Of a stretch of DNA of 64,000 bases, positions 10,727 to 22,955 are shown piece after piece; position 1 is the first letter of the stretch; the number at the start of each line of letters is the position of its first letter. The DNA comes from Dugong dugon (Eukaryota > Chordata > Mammalia > Sirenia > Dugongidae): NCBI GenBank assembly GCA_030035585.1, contig CM057469.1, positions 57,925,501 through 57,989,500 of the forward strand, in the 5' to 3' direction. Both the position numbers and the translations under genes were made by a program. The notes under the pieces are model-generated. The model searched no databases. It had not been told where the DNA came from and worked only from the letters and a program-made list of their open reading frames with translations.

Positions 10727-13524
10727 GAATCCATACCTATTGTTAGTCACACTGAATATACATGGATTAAATACACCAGTCAAGAGACAGAGAGTGGCAG
10801 AATGGCTTAAAAAAAAGACTCATCAATAAGTTGCCTACAAGAGATATACTGTAGATACAGAGACATGAACAAGTTAAAAATCAAAAGATGGAAAAAATAT
10901 ATCAAGCGAACAGTATCCAAAAGAGAGCAGGAGTAGCAATAATCATTTTGGGCAAAATAGACTTTAAGTCAAAATCCATTATAACAGGCAAAGAAGCGCA
11001 TTATATAATGATTAAAAGGTCAATCTACTAAGAAGATATAACAATAATAAATATTTATGTACCCAGTGACAGAGCTCCAAAATACATAAAACAAACCCTA
11101 ACAGAATTGAAAATAGAAATATACAGTTCTACAATAATAGCAGGAAAGTTTAACACACACTTTCGACAATGAACAGAACAACTAGGAAGAAACTCAATAA
11201 AGTATAGGAGATCTAAATAACAAAGTCAACAAACTCTATGTCACAGACATATGCAGAAAACACCCCCCAACAGCAGCACAGTACCCATTCTTCTCCAACA
11301 CACATGAATCATTCTCCAGAATAGACCATATTCTAGGTCACAAAGCAAGCCTCAATAAATTCAAAAACATCAACGTAATATAAAACATCTTCTCTGACTA
11401 TAATGCTATAAAACTAGAAATTATTAACAGAAAGAACAAGGGAAAAAAAATTAAATGCATGGAAACTGAATAACACCTTACTTAAAAACTACTGGGTCAT
11501 AGAAGAAATTAAAAATGAAATGTAAAAATTCTTAGAATCAGATGAGAATGAAGGTACAACATACCAAAACCTCTGGACACAGCCCTAGAAGTGCTCAGAG
11601 GAAAATTTGTAGCAACAAATGCACATATCAAAAAAGAAGAAAGATCTGAAATCAGTAACTTAACTCAACAACTTGAACAAATAGAAAAGGAACAGCAAAA
11701 GAAGTCCACAGTCACCAGAAGAAAGGAAATAATAAAGATCAGACCAGAAATAAATGAAATAGAAAACAGAAAAGCAGTAGAAAGAATCAGCAAAACTAGA
11801 AGTTGGTTCTTTGAGAGGATTGATAAAATTGACAAACCACTAGCCAAACTGACAAAGGAAAAAAAATCAGAAGAAGTAAATAAACTAAATAAAAAATGAA
11901 ATGGATAACATTACTTCAAAACCAAGTGAGATAAAGAGGATCATTACAGAATATTATGAAAACCTAGAAGATAAGGACAAATTTCTTGTAACACACTATC
12001 TACCTAAACTAATACAAACAGACTGAAAACCTAAATAGACCCATAACAAAAGAAGAAATCGAAAATGTCATAAAAAAAATATCTCCCAACAAAAAAAGAA
12101 AGCTCCAGCCTAGATGACTTCACTCAAGAGTTCAACCAAACATTCAGAGAAAAGTTCACACCAATTCTACTCAACTATTCTAGAACTTAGACAAGGAGGG
12201 AATGCTCCCTAATTCATTCTATGAAGCCAGCATAACCCTGATACCAAAGGAAGGCAAGAATACCACGAAAAAAGAAAATTATAGACCAATATCCCTCATT
12301 TTCAACAAAATTCTAGCCAACAAAATACAAGAGCATATCAAACAATAATATGTCACAGTCAGATGGGATTCATGCCAAGGATGCAATGGTGGTTCATTAG
12401 AAAATCAGTCAACATAATTCACCACATAAAGGATGATAAAAACTCTTAGCAAAATAAGAACAGAAGGAAAATTCCTCAACATAATTAAGGATATATATAC
12501 AAAACAAAAAACAAACATTATTCTAAACAGAAAGAGATTGAAAGAATTCCCTTGAGAATGGGAACGAGACAAGAATGCCCATTATGACCACTCACTCAAT
12601 ATTGTACTGGAAGTCCTAGCCAGAGCAATAAGGCAAGAAAGGTAAATAAAGGGCATCCAAATTTGTAAGGAAGAAATAAAACTATCCCTATTCACAGATA
12701 TCATGATCCTATACCTAGAAAAGCCCAGAGATTCCACAAGGAAGTTACAGGAACTAAAAGAAGGTTTCAACGAAGTGGCAGGGTACAAGATCGACATACA
12801 AAAATCATTTGGATTCCTCTACACTAACAAGAAGAACTCAGAGAAGGAAATCAAGAAAACAATACCATTTACAATAGCCCCTCAAAAGACAAAATACATA
12901 GGAATAAATCTAAGTAGGGACATAGAAAACTTATATAAGGAAAACTACAAAACACTACTGCAAGAAACCAAAAGAATCCTACATAAATGGAAAAAAATAT
13001 ACCATGCTCATGGACTGGAAGATTTAACATCGTGAAAATGTCAATACTACCCAAAGCAATGTATAGATAAAATGCAAGCCCAATCCAAATACCCACAACA
13101 TTCTTTAACGAAATGAAAAAACTAATCTTCAACTTTATACAGAAAGGAAAGAGTCTCTGAATAGCTAAAGCATTATTGAAGAAGAACAAAGTAGGAGGGC
13201 TCACACTTCCCAATCTCAGAATTTTTATATAGCCATGTTAATCAAAACAGCCTGGTACTGGTACAATGACAGCTACATATACCAATGGAACAGAATTGAG
13301 AAACTGCAAGTAAATCCATCCACCTATGGACAGTTGATCTTTGACAAAGGATTTAAATCCTTTCAATGCAGAAAAGATAATCTCTTTAACAAATGGTGTT
13401 GGCAAAACTGGATATCCATTTACAGAAAAATGAAACAGGATCCATACCTCACATCATACATAAAAATGAACTCAAAATGGATCAAAGACCTAAATGTTAA
13501 ACCTAAAACTATAAAGTACCTGTA
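10727..13524 (+). pseudogene. L1 ORF2 remnant (endonuclease and reverse transcriptase)
   Basis: ORF2 encodes the endonuclease and reverse transcriptase used for L1 target-primed copying. Recognisable parts in order: endonuclease start near 10727 ('LLVTLNIHGLNTPVKR'-like), linker at 11591-11899 ('SNLTQQLEQIEKEQQKK', 'RSWFFERIDKIDKPLAKL'), RT at about 12220-12800, then 12703-13035 and 13235-13524 ('[20 protein letters not shown]', '[16 protein letters not shown]'). The YADD-type active site reads F-T-D-I at 12691-12702, so the aspartate pair is lost. Many stops and frameshifts separate these pieces. The gene is inactive. Confidence 0.85.
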
Positions 13525-13901
13525 AGGTAACATAGGGACAAAGCCGGGGTTCTAATTTATGACATAAACACACTATCAAACATAACTAACATGCACAAAC
13601 AACAGCAGATAAACTAGATAACTGAGACCTCCTAAAAATTAAATACATATGATCATGAAAAGACCACTAAAAGAGCGAAAAGAGAATCAATAGACTCGGA
13701 GAAAAGTTTTTGGAAATGACATATCTGACAATGGTCTAATCTCCTACTATGTAGAAAACATCAACAACTCAACAACAAAAAGACAAAAAATCCAATAAAA
13801 AAATGGGCAAAGGACATGAACCCAAGCTTCACCAAAGAAGACATTCAGGCTAACCAATACATGAAGAGATGATAGCAATCATTAGCCATTCCAAAAAAAC
13901 A

Positions 13902-14041
13902 CACAAAAAAACCCCATTGCCGTCAAGTCAATTCCAACTCGTAGCAACCCTATAGGATAGAGTAGAACTGCACCATAGGGTTTCCAAGGAGCAGCTGGTG
14001 GATTTGAACTTCTGACCTTTTTGGTTAACAGTCACGCTCTA
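13902..14041 (-). mobile_element. AfroSINE, short type, inside the L1 3' region
   Basis: The minus-strand copy carries the AfroSINE middle and tail blocks ('CCCTATAGGATAGAGTAGAA' and 'GGTTTCCAAGGAGCAGCTGG' as read on plus). The tRNA-like head is cut short near 14041. L1 sequence resumes directly with 'AATGAGATGCCATCTTACAC', so the SINE interrupts the L1. Confidence 0.85.
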
Positions 14042-15776
14042 ATGAGATGCCATCTTACACCTGCAAAAATGGCACCGACCAAAAAGCAGAAAGCAACAAA
14101 TACTGGTGAGGTTATGGGGAAATTGAAACTCTTATACACTGCTGGTGGGATTGTAAAATGGTACAATTACTATGGAAAACTGTATAGCAATTCCTCAAAA
14201 AGCTAGAAGTAGAAATACCATAAGATGCAACAATCCCACTACTAGGTATATATCCTAGAGAAATAAGAGCATTTACACAAATAGACCTATGCACACCCAT
14301 GTTCACTGCAGCATTATTCACAATAGCAAAAAGATGGAAACAACCTAAGTGTCCATCAAAGGATGAATGGATAAACAAAATGTGGTACATACATGCAATG
14401 AAATACTATGCAACAATAAAGAATAATGATGAGTCCATGATACATCTTATAACATAGATGAATCTGGAGGACATTACGCTGAGTGAAATAAGTCAATCAT
14501 AAAAGGACAAATATTGTCATGATACCACTTGTATAAAAAGTCAAGAATAGGCTTACACACAGAAAGCAACATTCTTTGATGGTTACCAGGGATGGGAGGG
14601 GAGGGAGGAAGAATCCCTCACTAGATAGTAGACGTGATAATTCTGGTAAAGCAGGAAGTCAGCACAACATGACCAAGGTAAATGAAGACACTGAGAGGTA
14701 TGCAAGAATAAAGGACAATGACAGTAAATGCTATAACATATACAATCCTGCAACAACAGTAATAACAACCAAAAATTTGTGAGTGGTTACATAGGTAGCT
14801 ATGTGTGTTATATAGGTGTGGGAGGGCATATGGGAGTACATGCATATGCATATATAGGTATAGTTTTGGGCATTTGTATATATATATTTGTGTGTGCTTC
14901 ATATATAGTCATATATATAATAGAGCACACAGGGGGCACAGTTATGGAAACTTCTTAGACATATGTGAACACCTCACGAGACTGAGTTACTGGGTTAGAA
15001 GGCTAAGGACTATAGACTTGGGGGACATCTAGGTCAATTGGCATAACATAGTTTGTAAAAATAGTGTTCTACATCCTAGTTTGGTGAGTAGTATCTGGGG
15101 TCTTAAAAACTTACAAGTAACCATCTAAGATACAACTATTGGTCTCTTTCCATCTGGAGCAAAGGAGAGTGAAGGAAACCAAAGACTCAAAGAAGCAATC
15201 AGTCCACAGGGCTTATAGCCCCATGAACCACAGCTAGCCTGAGACCAGAAGAATTAGATGGTCTCCGGCTATCACTACCGACCACTCTGACCAGGGATAC
15301 AGTAGAAGAACCTGGTTAGAATGGGAGAAAAATGTAGAACAAAATTCAAATTCATAAAAAAGACCAGACTTACTGGACTGACAGAGAACTGGAGGAGCTC
15401 CTGACAGTATAATCCCAAGACGCCCTTTTAACCTGGAACTGAAGCCATTCCCAGAGGTTGTCTTTCAGCCAAATAATAAAAAGCCCTATAAAATAAACAA
15501 TAACACCCGTGAGAAATGTGCTGCTTAGAACAATCAACTATACAGGACCAAACGGGCAACATTTGCCGGAAAGCAAAGATGGGAAGTCAAGGAGGAGCAG
15601 CGAAACTGAAGGGATGGAAATGGGGAAGCCAGGGTGGAAACGGGGAGAATGCTGACACATCGTGGGAATAGCAACAAGTGTCACGGAACAACTTCTGTAT
15701 GAACTGTTGAATGGGAAACTAATTTGCTGTGTAAATTTCACTTAAAACACGATAAAATGTTCGAAAAAGAAAGGAA

Positions 15777-16340
15777 GGAAAACAGTGGATAGAGATTTTA
15801 CAAGAGGTTATCTCCAGTTCCAGAAGACCCAATACTTGTGAGTTGTCCATTGTGAACATCCCTGTAGCCTATGATAAAGTGATCTCCACATTTTTTAGTG
15901 TTTGAATGATTTAAAGTTTTTTCCTTTTCACTTCCTTCTCTCAGGCTCTGAGGAGATTCTATTCATAATTTTTTTTCCTTTTTGGAAACTTCAGCATATG
16001 TTTACCTTCCCTTAGTGCCTCTTTCTTCCTAGGTGCAGCCAAAGACTCCTTTCACAGCATTTTAGAAGTTCCCAATTCCAATTTCCTTATAAAAAATGAT
16101 GCAGAAAATGCTTTGATGTATAAACCCTGCTGTTGTTCCTTTGGTACCGTTCCAACCCTTCTGTGACTTTTCGAGACTCCTTCCACCCTAAGATTTGGAT
16201 GTTGGCTGTGCTTGTATTTTTTCTTTTTTTAATTCATGCTGAAATCTGTTTAGTCCCCAAATAATGAAGCTCTAGTAATAATAATAATAATGAAGTGTTA
16301 ATGTTCATAATTATTTTTCTTGTATTCTTCTTGATGAAAG
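15777..16340. other. Unassigned AT-rich sequence
   Basis: I see no recognised gene or repeat. A short (ATA)n run lies near 16276-16292, and a pyrimidine-rich stretch ends at 16340 just before the candidate exon. Confidence 0.4.
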
Positions 16341-16477
16341 TGGTCTCAATTTCAATGTGGATAACTGTAAAAGACTGGATAAATTGGATTGTTTCTCATT
16401 AAATAGTCACTTTTTAATGAATACATTTCCTGGGAATGGAAGTGAAGACTGGAAAAGAACAACATTTGTTGTGACAG
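16341..16477 (+). other. Candidate exon (137 bp) of unknown gene
   Basis: A pyrimidine-rich tract ('TTTTTCTTGTATTCTTCTTG') and a 'GAAAG' acceptor precede this stretch. It ends 'GTGACAG' followed by GTAAGT, a near-perfect donor. One frame is open right through and reads GLNFNVDNCKRLDKLDCF, then a segment ending NGSEDWKRTTFVVT, with an N-glycosylation-type NGS. I do not recognise the protein. An open frame of this length can occur by chance in AT-rich DNA, so this is a hypothesis resting on the splice-like signals. Confidence 0.22.
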
Positions 16478-16639
16478 GTAAGTTTTGTTTTAAGTGCTTC
16501 CTATATGTTACCTGGTTTAGTGCCATATGGCATTTTTGAGATAAGATGGAAGCAAAGGAGTTGGGAAATTCTTCTTATAACTACTTCTGGCTGGAGAGGA
16601 GTTTATAAAAATTTTAAAAGCTGAAACTACAGTGAGCCT

Positions 16640-16830
16640 GTATATTGTATCAAATATAATTATTTTTCTCACTCTGTTTCTATACATATACAGACAGGCA
16701 AGATGTATTTCTTTCAGGAACCTCTTTGAAGACCTTGTTTCCAAATTATGTATTTTATTTTGTTCGTCAATATTGTATAATAATTTGAGGTCAGGCAAGT
16801 GAAACTCCACTCCCTTTGCATCTGGAATCA
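16640..16830 (-). mobile_element. Weak antisense L1 ORF2-like fragment
   Basis: A minus-strand frame reads 'KGVEFHLPDLKLLYNIDEQN', resembling the L1 ORF2 segment downstream of RT (consensus-like 'GLSLPDFK.YY'). It is followed on plus by a T-run at about 16845-16860. Support is limited to this short match. Confidence 0.35.
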
Positions 16831-16929
16831 TTCTTCTTTGGTCTATTTTTTTTTTTTTTTAATGTAAGAATGTGAGTATTGCGAACTCAAGATTACGAAG
16901 TTATCTGCTTTCTTGGTCTGTCCTCTGGT

Positions 16930-17105
16930 TCAGTGTTTCTCAATGTGTGAAGACAACTCACATTAGAATTTGCTGGAGTGTTTGCTAAGTGTCTGTATTA
17001 CTGGCCTATCTCAGAGATGTACTGAACCAGAGTTTCTGGGGGTAATGGTCAGGAATCTGTCTTACAATAAGCAAGAAGATTGTTAAAACAGAAGCACCAC
17101 ACATT
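16930..17105 (+). mobile_element. MER5A-like DNA transposon (hAT-Charlie)
   Basis: The order 'CAGTGTTTCTCAATGTGTGA', 'ATTAGAATTTGCTGGAGTGT', 'TGAACCAGAGTTTCTGGGGG' and 'TCAGGAATCTGTCTTACAAT' follows the MER5A non-autonomous transposon consensus as I know it. It has no coding capacity. Confidence 0.7.
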
Positions 17106-17424
17106 TAGTTTCCTCTTAAAAAGGGACTGTCCATACTCTCTTTTCTTCACTGACCAAGGACAAAAGAGGAATTCTATCTAGCTATGTATTAAAATTGTGA
17201 TAGGACTCTATGTTTACACAGCTTTCATAGTGTTTGCCTTAAAAGGGAAGAGAGATGAGATACCAGTATTAATTGAATAACTTATATACTAGGCACTGTG
17301 CCAGGACAGTGGCAAATCCTGGAGGCAGCGGGTCCTTGCTGTGATAACAACCTCACGTGCAGGAATATGCAGGTCGTTAACTCTCTGCCTGCCAGTGTCT
17401 TTATCTTACCTTAGTTTTGTGGCC

Positions 17425-17640
17425 CTGCATAGTGTATAGAACACTGCATAGTCTAGTTAGGCCTAATATTGTGACTTGACTCCACCACTTACTAGCTCGA
17501 GTTACTGAATACTTCTGTGGTTCACCTCTGTGTTCATCTATAAAACAGGGGTGAAAACAGTTTATCTGAGAGTTAAATGAGATGATACGTGTGAAATGCT
17601 TGGCATCCTTTCTGTCTCATAGAAAATCTTTAATCCCAGG
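17425..17640 (+). mobile_element. MIR SINE
   Basis: This carries the MIR core pattern: 'CCACCACTTACTAGCT', then 'CATCTATAAAACAGGGGTGA' and 'GTTAAATGAGATGATACGTG'. It is an ancient tRNA-derived SINE, diverged but collinear. Sequence at 17270-17330 just upstream carries a separate 'CTAGGCACTGTGCCAGGACA' piece of another old repeat. Confidence 0.7.
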
Positions 17641-17949
17641 AGGTGGAGAAAAACAGAGATGAGTTGATGGCCTAAGATCTTGACTAAACTTGGTAACTAC
17701 TGGCAGACGCTTATGTAGTTTATGATCCTCTCCTCATTGCAGCATCCCTAAGCAAGTCCCTGTCATCTCCTCATAACAACATAACGATCAGCAGGTGCTC
17801 AAGATGGGAGAGAAACCCTAAATGTTCATTCCTACTTTAAATTCAGAAGGGTTTTTTTCCAGAGCTTCTCATCTGGCTGTTTTACTTTCTTGTAGGCTTT
17901 TGTTTATGTAAAGCACCTATCTACAAGCACTGGAAAATTCCTTAGATTT

Positions 17950-19420
17950 AGTTATTCACGACATCTTAACATGAAGAATATATTCCTCCCGTGTTGTCCA
18001 GCATCAAGTGAACGTCAAGATTTTATAAATTCTAAGAATTCAAGATACATCTACTTATATTACGTTAATAATGTTTTAAAATATATTGGCATAATATGTT
18101 CCCCTTTTTATTGTTTATCTGTTCTTTTCTATTTTTTTTATCGAGGATCTATAGATTTGTCTGTTTTATTAATCTTTTGGAATAACTAGCTTGTGGTCTT
18201 TAGGTAATTTTTATTAATTTTTTTCTAATTTCAATAATTTCTGTTCTTATTCCTTTCCCTCTACTTTGTTTCCGTTTATTATCTTGTTCTTCTAATTTTC
18301 GTAACTTTAACACTTAGCTGACGTTTCTTTCCAATCTTGTGCTTTCAATTTCTATACTTAAGGTTATATATTTCCCTTTTTACACCACGTATTTTTATCT
18401 GTAGTGCTTTTGCTGTCATTCAGTTTTAAAAATTTAATTATTTTCATTTTGTTTTTTTTTCAGCACACGAACTTTTTGTATATATGCATATTTATATATA
18501 TTTAATCTATGGGACTATTCGACTATTTTATGTAATTTTTATTTAAAATTTTTGATCAGAGATTGTGATCTGTATGATGTCATATATTGCATGTGCTTTT
18601 TTTTAGAATTTTTTTTCTGGGCAAGTCCATGATCAATTTTTGTAAACATTCCATGTGTCCTTGACGACAATGTGCATTCTCTAGTTGTTCAATGAGACAT
18701 GTGTGGTGTGTGTGTGTGTGTGTGTATTGTGGATTGCGCTGTTTAAATCATCTATATTCTTATCGATTTTTTTGGTCTGGCTTAATCTGTTGATCTGAGA
18801 AAGAAAAGCTAAAATCTCCAACAAAGACTGTGGAATTGTCATGTTTTCTGGCAATTCTGTAAATTTATGCATTATAGATCTCAAGAATCGGTTGATAGAC
18901 ATATAGAGACTATGTGATAGACACATACACATATTTTTTCTCTATCCCTTTACTTTCAACAATATTCTATCAGTATTTTCTTATATATAGTATATAACTG
19001 AATTATTTATTATCTAGCCTGAGAATATGTGCCGTTCCAAGGAAATTTAATGAGTTTACAGTATATTTAGATGTTCTATTGTATAATCTCTTTATCTCTT
19101 TACTGCGTTTTTTCTTAGCCTTTAAAAAAAAAAAAAATCCCTCCTGCCTTTCAGTGGCTTGACTAGAATTTCCATATACTCCCTTTTCTTATTCTACTAC
19201 TATAGTGGTTTGGAAGTTATTTATGTAAATATTTTGCTTTTGATGTTCATCCTTAAAACTTTAACCTGCATACTCATCTTAAAAAAGTGTACCAGAAATC
19301 ACCAGCTCCACCCTCTTCTTGGCAGTTCAAAGACCTTAGAATAAATACATTCCAAACTTCCTCCTCATCTTCTGAGTTGTTTTTATTATGTATTTTAATT
19401 CCACCTTATTTTAAAATCTG
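17950..19420 (-). mobile_element. Old antisense L1 (L1M-like) ORF2/upstream region
   Basis: The T-rich plus strand has antisense L1 ORF2 patterns: 'TTTATTAATCTTTTGGAATA', 'TTCAATAATTTCTGTTCTTA', then 'CCATGATCAATTTTTGTAAA', 'CATTCTCTAGTTG' and 'AAAATCTCCAACAAAGACTG'. Frames are short and broken. The same antisense segment appears again at about 24380-24900. Confidence 0.6.
18696..18728. repeat. (TG)n microsatellite
   Basis: About fifteen TG units with one interruption, within the antisense L1. Confidence 0.9.
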
Positions 19421-19429
19421 AAGTTATTC

Positions 19430-19905
19430 TTTTTTTTACGGTTACCAGTTACATAGCTTTATCAACATGTTTACCAATTTCTTAGTGCTCCATTGCTTTT
19501 TTCTTCTTCTTTTATTGTACGAATGTAGGTTATATAACAATTGCTGGTTTAACGGTTTTCACTTATGCTGTCTGATGAAACTGATTGCATGTTGTGCAAC
19601 CATCACCAACATCCATTGCCATATCTTTTATCACCATGAACAGAAACTCAGTGCTAGCTAACCAAAGATTCCCCTTTTTCCCTTTCCTTCTTGCCCTTTG
19701 TAACTACTGTTAAACTCTGATCTCTATATATTTGCCTATTCTAAGTGGTTCATATGAGTAAGATCATACAATATTTGTCTTTTGGTGCTTGACTTAATTC
19801 ACTCAGCATAATATTTGCAAGGTTATTCCATGTTGTGGCATGTATCAGGACTTCATTTCTCTTTATGGAAGAATAATATTTGATTGTGTGTATATACCTC
19901 ATCTT
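19430..19905 (-). mobile_element. L1 3' end, antisense
   Basis: On plus this reads as the complement of an L1 3'UTR: 'GCATGTTGTGCAACCATCAC', 'GACTTAATTCACTCAGCATA' and 'CATTTCTCTTTATGGAAGAA'. It is close in kind to the 22956-23335 copy. Confidence 0.65.
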
Positions 19906-21162
19906 TCAGGACGTGTCAGAGGGCGGTAAGTCTCTCAGTCTCTTCCTAAGCATTCTTTGTTGTGAACTTATTCTTGAATAATAATTTGTCTGAGTATGGA
20001 AATCTAAGCTGGCGTTTTTTTTTTCTCCATATGTTTAAGATATTATTTCATTGTCTTCTGGGAAGCGATTTTTGTTGATGTGAAATCTGCGTTTAAATTA
20101 TCATGCTTTGTTAATTATCATGACTTTGTTCCCCAGCTGTATTCACGGGTAAATAGAAATCTTCCCTGCTCCCTGGGCCAGTGACCGTGTATTCTTTGCC
20201 CTTATTTATAAGCAGGACAGCCCTGTAGCTTGCTGTCTTCATATTGGGGATTAGTTCTAGGTCTTCTAATTTTTTGCAAATTGATGTCACTTCTGTGGCT
20301 ACATGAGCTTTAAAGCCTCAACTTCCCAGTCCAAATGCCTATTTACTGTCCCACTACCCTGTGGGACCTTGAAATATCAACTCTGTCTTCTCATTACAAG
20401 TTTTTATTTTCACCACCTGAGAATTTCCCTGCCTTTCTTTCCAGATAGGTTATTTATTTTGTTTTATTATAATATTTTAATTAACATTACTAGGTGTTTA
20501 TGGTAGGAAGAAAGCTCATGTAAGTCAATTCAGTCCATCATTGTACCAGGGCCCAAATACATTTTTAAACTCATTTTTTTCCTAATTGCACATTATATCC
20601 CATATTAATTACATGCCGTAACTTCTGTGCTAAAGCATTTTCTTAAAAACTCCAGTCTTTAATTAAATTCTTAGGGAATTTATCTCAGAGCCGGACAGGT
20701 CTTGGACATTCTGAGATCCCATTGGAACTTCAGTCCTATGGTTGAGGGAGGCTCATGTAAAGAAAAGTTATTGCATTAAGGTACTTTGCTACTCACAGTC
20801 CTGACACAAACAGATGAGTCACTCAAGTGGGATAACTAAGAAAAATTTGATAAAAGTACTAATTAAAGAGTTTGGTACAGGAAACCAACAACCGACAGTA
20901 AAGCACTTTGGGGCTAGTATAGCAGAGAGAAGTTTCACCCCTAGGTCTGGAGAGAATCTGTAGTCCCTCTGCAGAGAGCTGAATCTATAGCTTAAACTGA
21001 AGCGCATCCAAGAGGAATCGTGGTCATAGAAGAGGAGTATGTCCACAGCAACCAATACCAGGGAGGAAACAGGGTATTAGTGGTGGTGGGAAACCAGTAT
21101 ACTGATCATTCTCCTTCTGCTTACTCATCTGCTGATGGTTCCCCCTCCTGGCTGCACCCAAG
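19906..21162. other. Mostly unassigned; short L1-like patch
   Basis: Around 19990-20130 the text ('TTCATTGTCTTCTGGGAAGC') resembles another antisense L1M fragment. The remainder, including a purine-rich stretch at 20820-21060, I could not assign. Confidence 0.35.
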
Positions 21163-21322
21163 AAAACCAAACCCAAATCCGTTGCCATCGAGTTGATTAT
21201 AGTGACGCTATAGGACAGAGTAGAACTGCCCCAGGGGGTTTTTAAGGAGAGGCTGGTAGATTTGAACTGCCGACCTTTTGGTTAGCAGCCTGAGCTCTTA
21301 ATCACTGCGCTACCAGGGCTCC
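21163..21322 (-). mobile_element. AfroSINE, short type
   Basis: A complete minus-strand copy runs from the tail block ('CCGTTGCCATCGAGTTGATT' on plus) through 'GACAGAGTAGAACTGCCCC' to the tRNA-like head ending 'GCGCTACCAGGGCTCC'. Flanks ACCCAAGAA and ACCCAAGAG form a likely target-site duplication. Confidence 0.92.
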
Positions 21323-22139
21323 AAACCCAAGAGAAGCTATGAATTAAGGAGCCTCGTTGATGCAGTTACAGCAGGTGTTTTATCTTCTCTCATCTCTTAC
21401 AACAACACTTACCACCAAAAGCCACTGCCTAGAGATACTTGCTGTGGTCCCTAAACAGGAAGAATATTGTGTTCAAAGCTGTCACTGGGACCGTCAACCA
21501 GAACCTCACCCTGCAATGCCCTCCCTTTTTTGTTCAAGGTTCAAGCATTTCAACATAGAACGGGAAATGTTTGCAGATGGACAGGAGCTAGGGCCAGTGA
21601 AAGCCACATTTGCAGGGATCTCTCATCAGTTAAAAAATTATGTATGAGTTCCCAATAAACTTATTTACATATAAATTAAAAACATTTATTACTCTACATT
21701 ATATATGCCATATAAGGAGTGTAACATATAAATTATAAAAGGATGGGACAATTAAATAATGTTTAAAGATGGTTTTTTTTCTTTGTTTCATTTATTAATT
21801 GCAAAAAAGTCTTTTTGTGCTTTTACAGACCAGTGAGAAAAATATGCAGTTAATGCTTCACCCTAGAGTGATCTTATTGCTCAGGGGTCTAAATATTTTA
21901 ATATAACATGGGAAATTTCTAGAATGGTTCAGAGTTCTGAACCTCCAAATTGGGGCTTGAGTCAACCATAAACCAAATAGTTTAACATTTTTTCAACATT
22001 AAATTAACACACTTTTATCACTTATTCTAAGTGTTTTATATTTTTGATGATATGGCAAATATTATCTTTTAAAAATGCATAGTCCAATTGTTTATGATTG
22101 CTGCAAAAAATCCACTTGACTTTTTTAACACGTTTTTAA
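21323..22139. other. Unassigned AT-rich sequence
   Basis: A 96-codon frame at 21357-21647 has no recognisable content or splice or translation context, and I do not call it a gene. I see nothing else. Confidence 0.4.
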
Positions 22140-22955
22140 AATTTTATTTTTTTGTTGTTGTTGAGATTATACACAGCAAAACATATACCAATTCAACCAC
22201 TTCTACATGTACAATTCAGTGACACTGATTTCATTCTTCGAGTTGTGCAACCATTTTCACCCTCCTTTTCTGAGTTGTTCCTCCCCCGTTAAAATAAACT
22301 CACTGTCCCCTAAGGTTCCTATCTGATCTTTCCAGTTGCTATTGTCAATTTGATCCCATATAGATAGTTCTTAAAAGAGTATAATGCTCAAGGTAGATAT
22401 TTTTAAGTAGTTCAGCTATATTGTTGTGTAGTTTTAGGAAGACTTCAGGGGATGTTTTAGGTTTAAGGTTTAACGATTATCTCAGGGCAATAATTTCAGG
22501 GTTCATTCAGCCTCCATAGCTCCAGAAAGTCGGGTGTCCATTAGAATTTGAAATTCTGTTGTGCATTTCCCCTCTTTTGATCAAGATTCTTCTACAGAAC
22601 CTTTGATCAAAATGTTCAGTGATGGTAGCTGGGCACCATCCAGTTCTTCTGGTCTCATGGCAAAGGAGGTAGTTGTTCATGGAAGCAATTAGCCACACAT
22701 TCCATATCCTCCCCCTATTCCTGATGCTTTTTCTTCCTCTGTTGCTCCAGGTGAATGGAGACCAATTGTTGTACCTCGGATGGCTGCTTGAAAGCTTTTA
22801 AGAACCCAGGCACTACGCAACGAGCTAGGAAGTAGATCAGAAGCACTAGACACATTATTAGGCCAATTAACTGGGATGTCCTATGAAATCATGAGCCTAA
22901 ATCTCCAAACCAAGGAGCCAAATTCCATGAGGTATTTGGTTGTGCATAAGCAGCC
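22140..22955 (-). mobile_element. Lineage-type L1 3' end, antisense
   Basis: The element's terminal tail is at 22140 (complement of a run ending 'AACAACAACAAAAAAATA'), followed inward by 'CACAGCAAAACATATACCAA' on plus. The internal part shares a 3'UTR block with the sense L1s near 15090 and 26280: the 'CCATC.(G/A)A.(G/A)TACA(A)C' region and 'TCTCCATTCACCTGGAGCAA' when read on minus. That ties these copies to one L1 lineage. Confidence 0.7.

Larger units (their letters stand above)
9490..15776 (+). mobile_element. L1 LINE with 5' end, ORF2 and 3'UTR; ORF1 missing
   Basis: The 5' leader at 9490-9995 ('GCCCAAGATGGCTGCATAGT', then 'CTGTCCCTCTATAGCAAAGA') matches the other L1 starts in this window. 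ORF2 remnants run 10727-13524, followed by a long 3'UTR with L1 motifs ('ATTCACAATAGCAAAAAGAT', 'GTGTCCATCAAAGGATGAAT') to about 15776. Near-matching flanks GGAAACATTGG (9480) and GGAAAACAGTGG (15777) look like a worn target-site duplication, so I treat it as one insertion. An internal RTE fragment (10010-10726) sits where ORF1 should be, and an AfroSINE sits in the 3' part. All reading frames are broken. Confidence 0.8.

Noticed and set aside
21357-21647. 96-codon plus-strand frame
   Set aside because: No recognisable motif and no splice or promoter context; the length is within chance for 64 kb.
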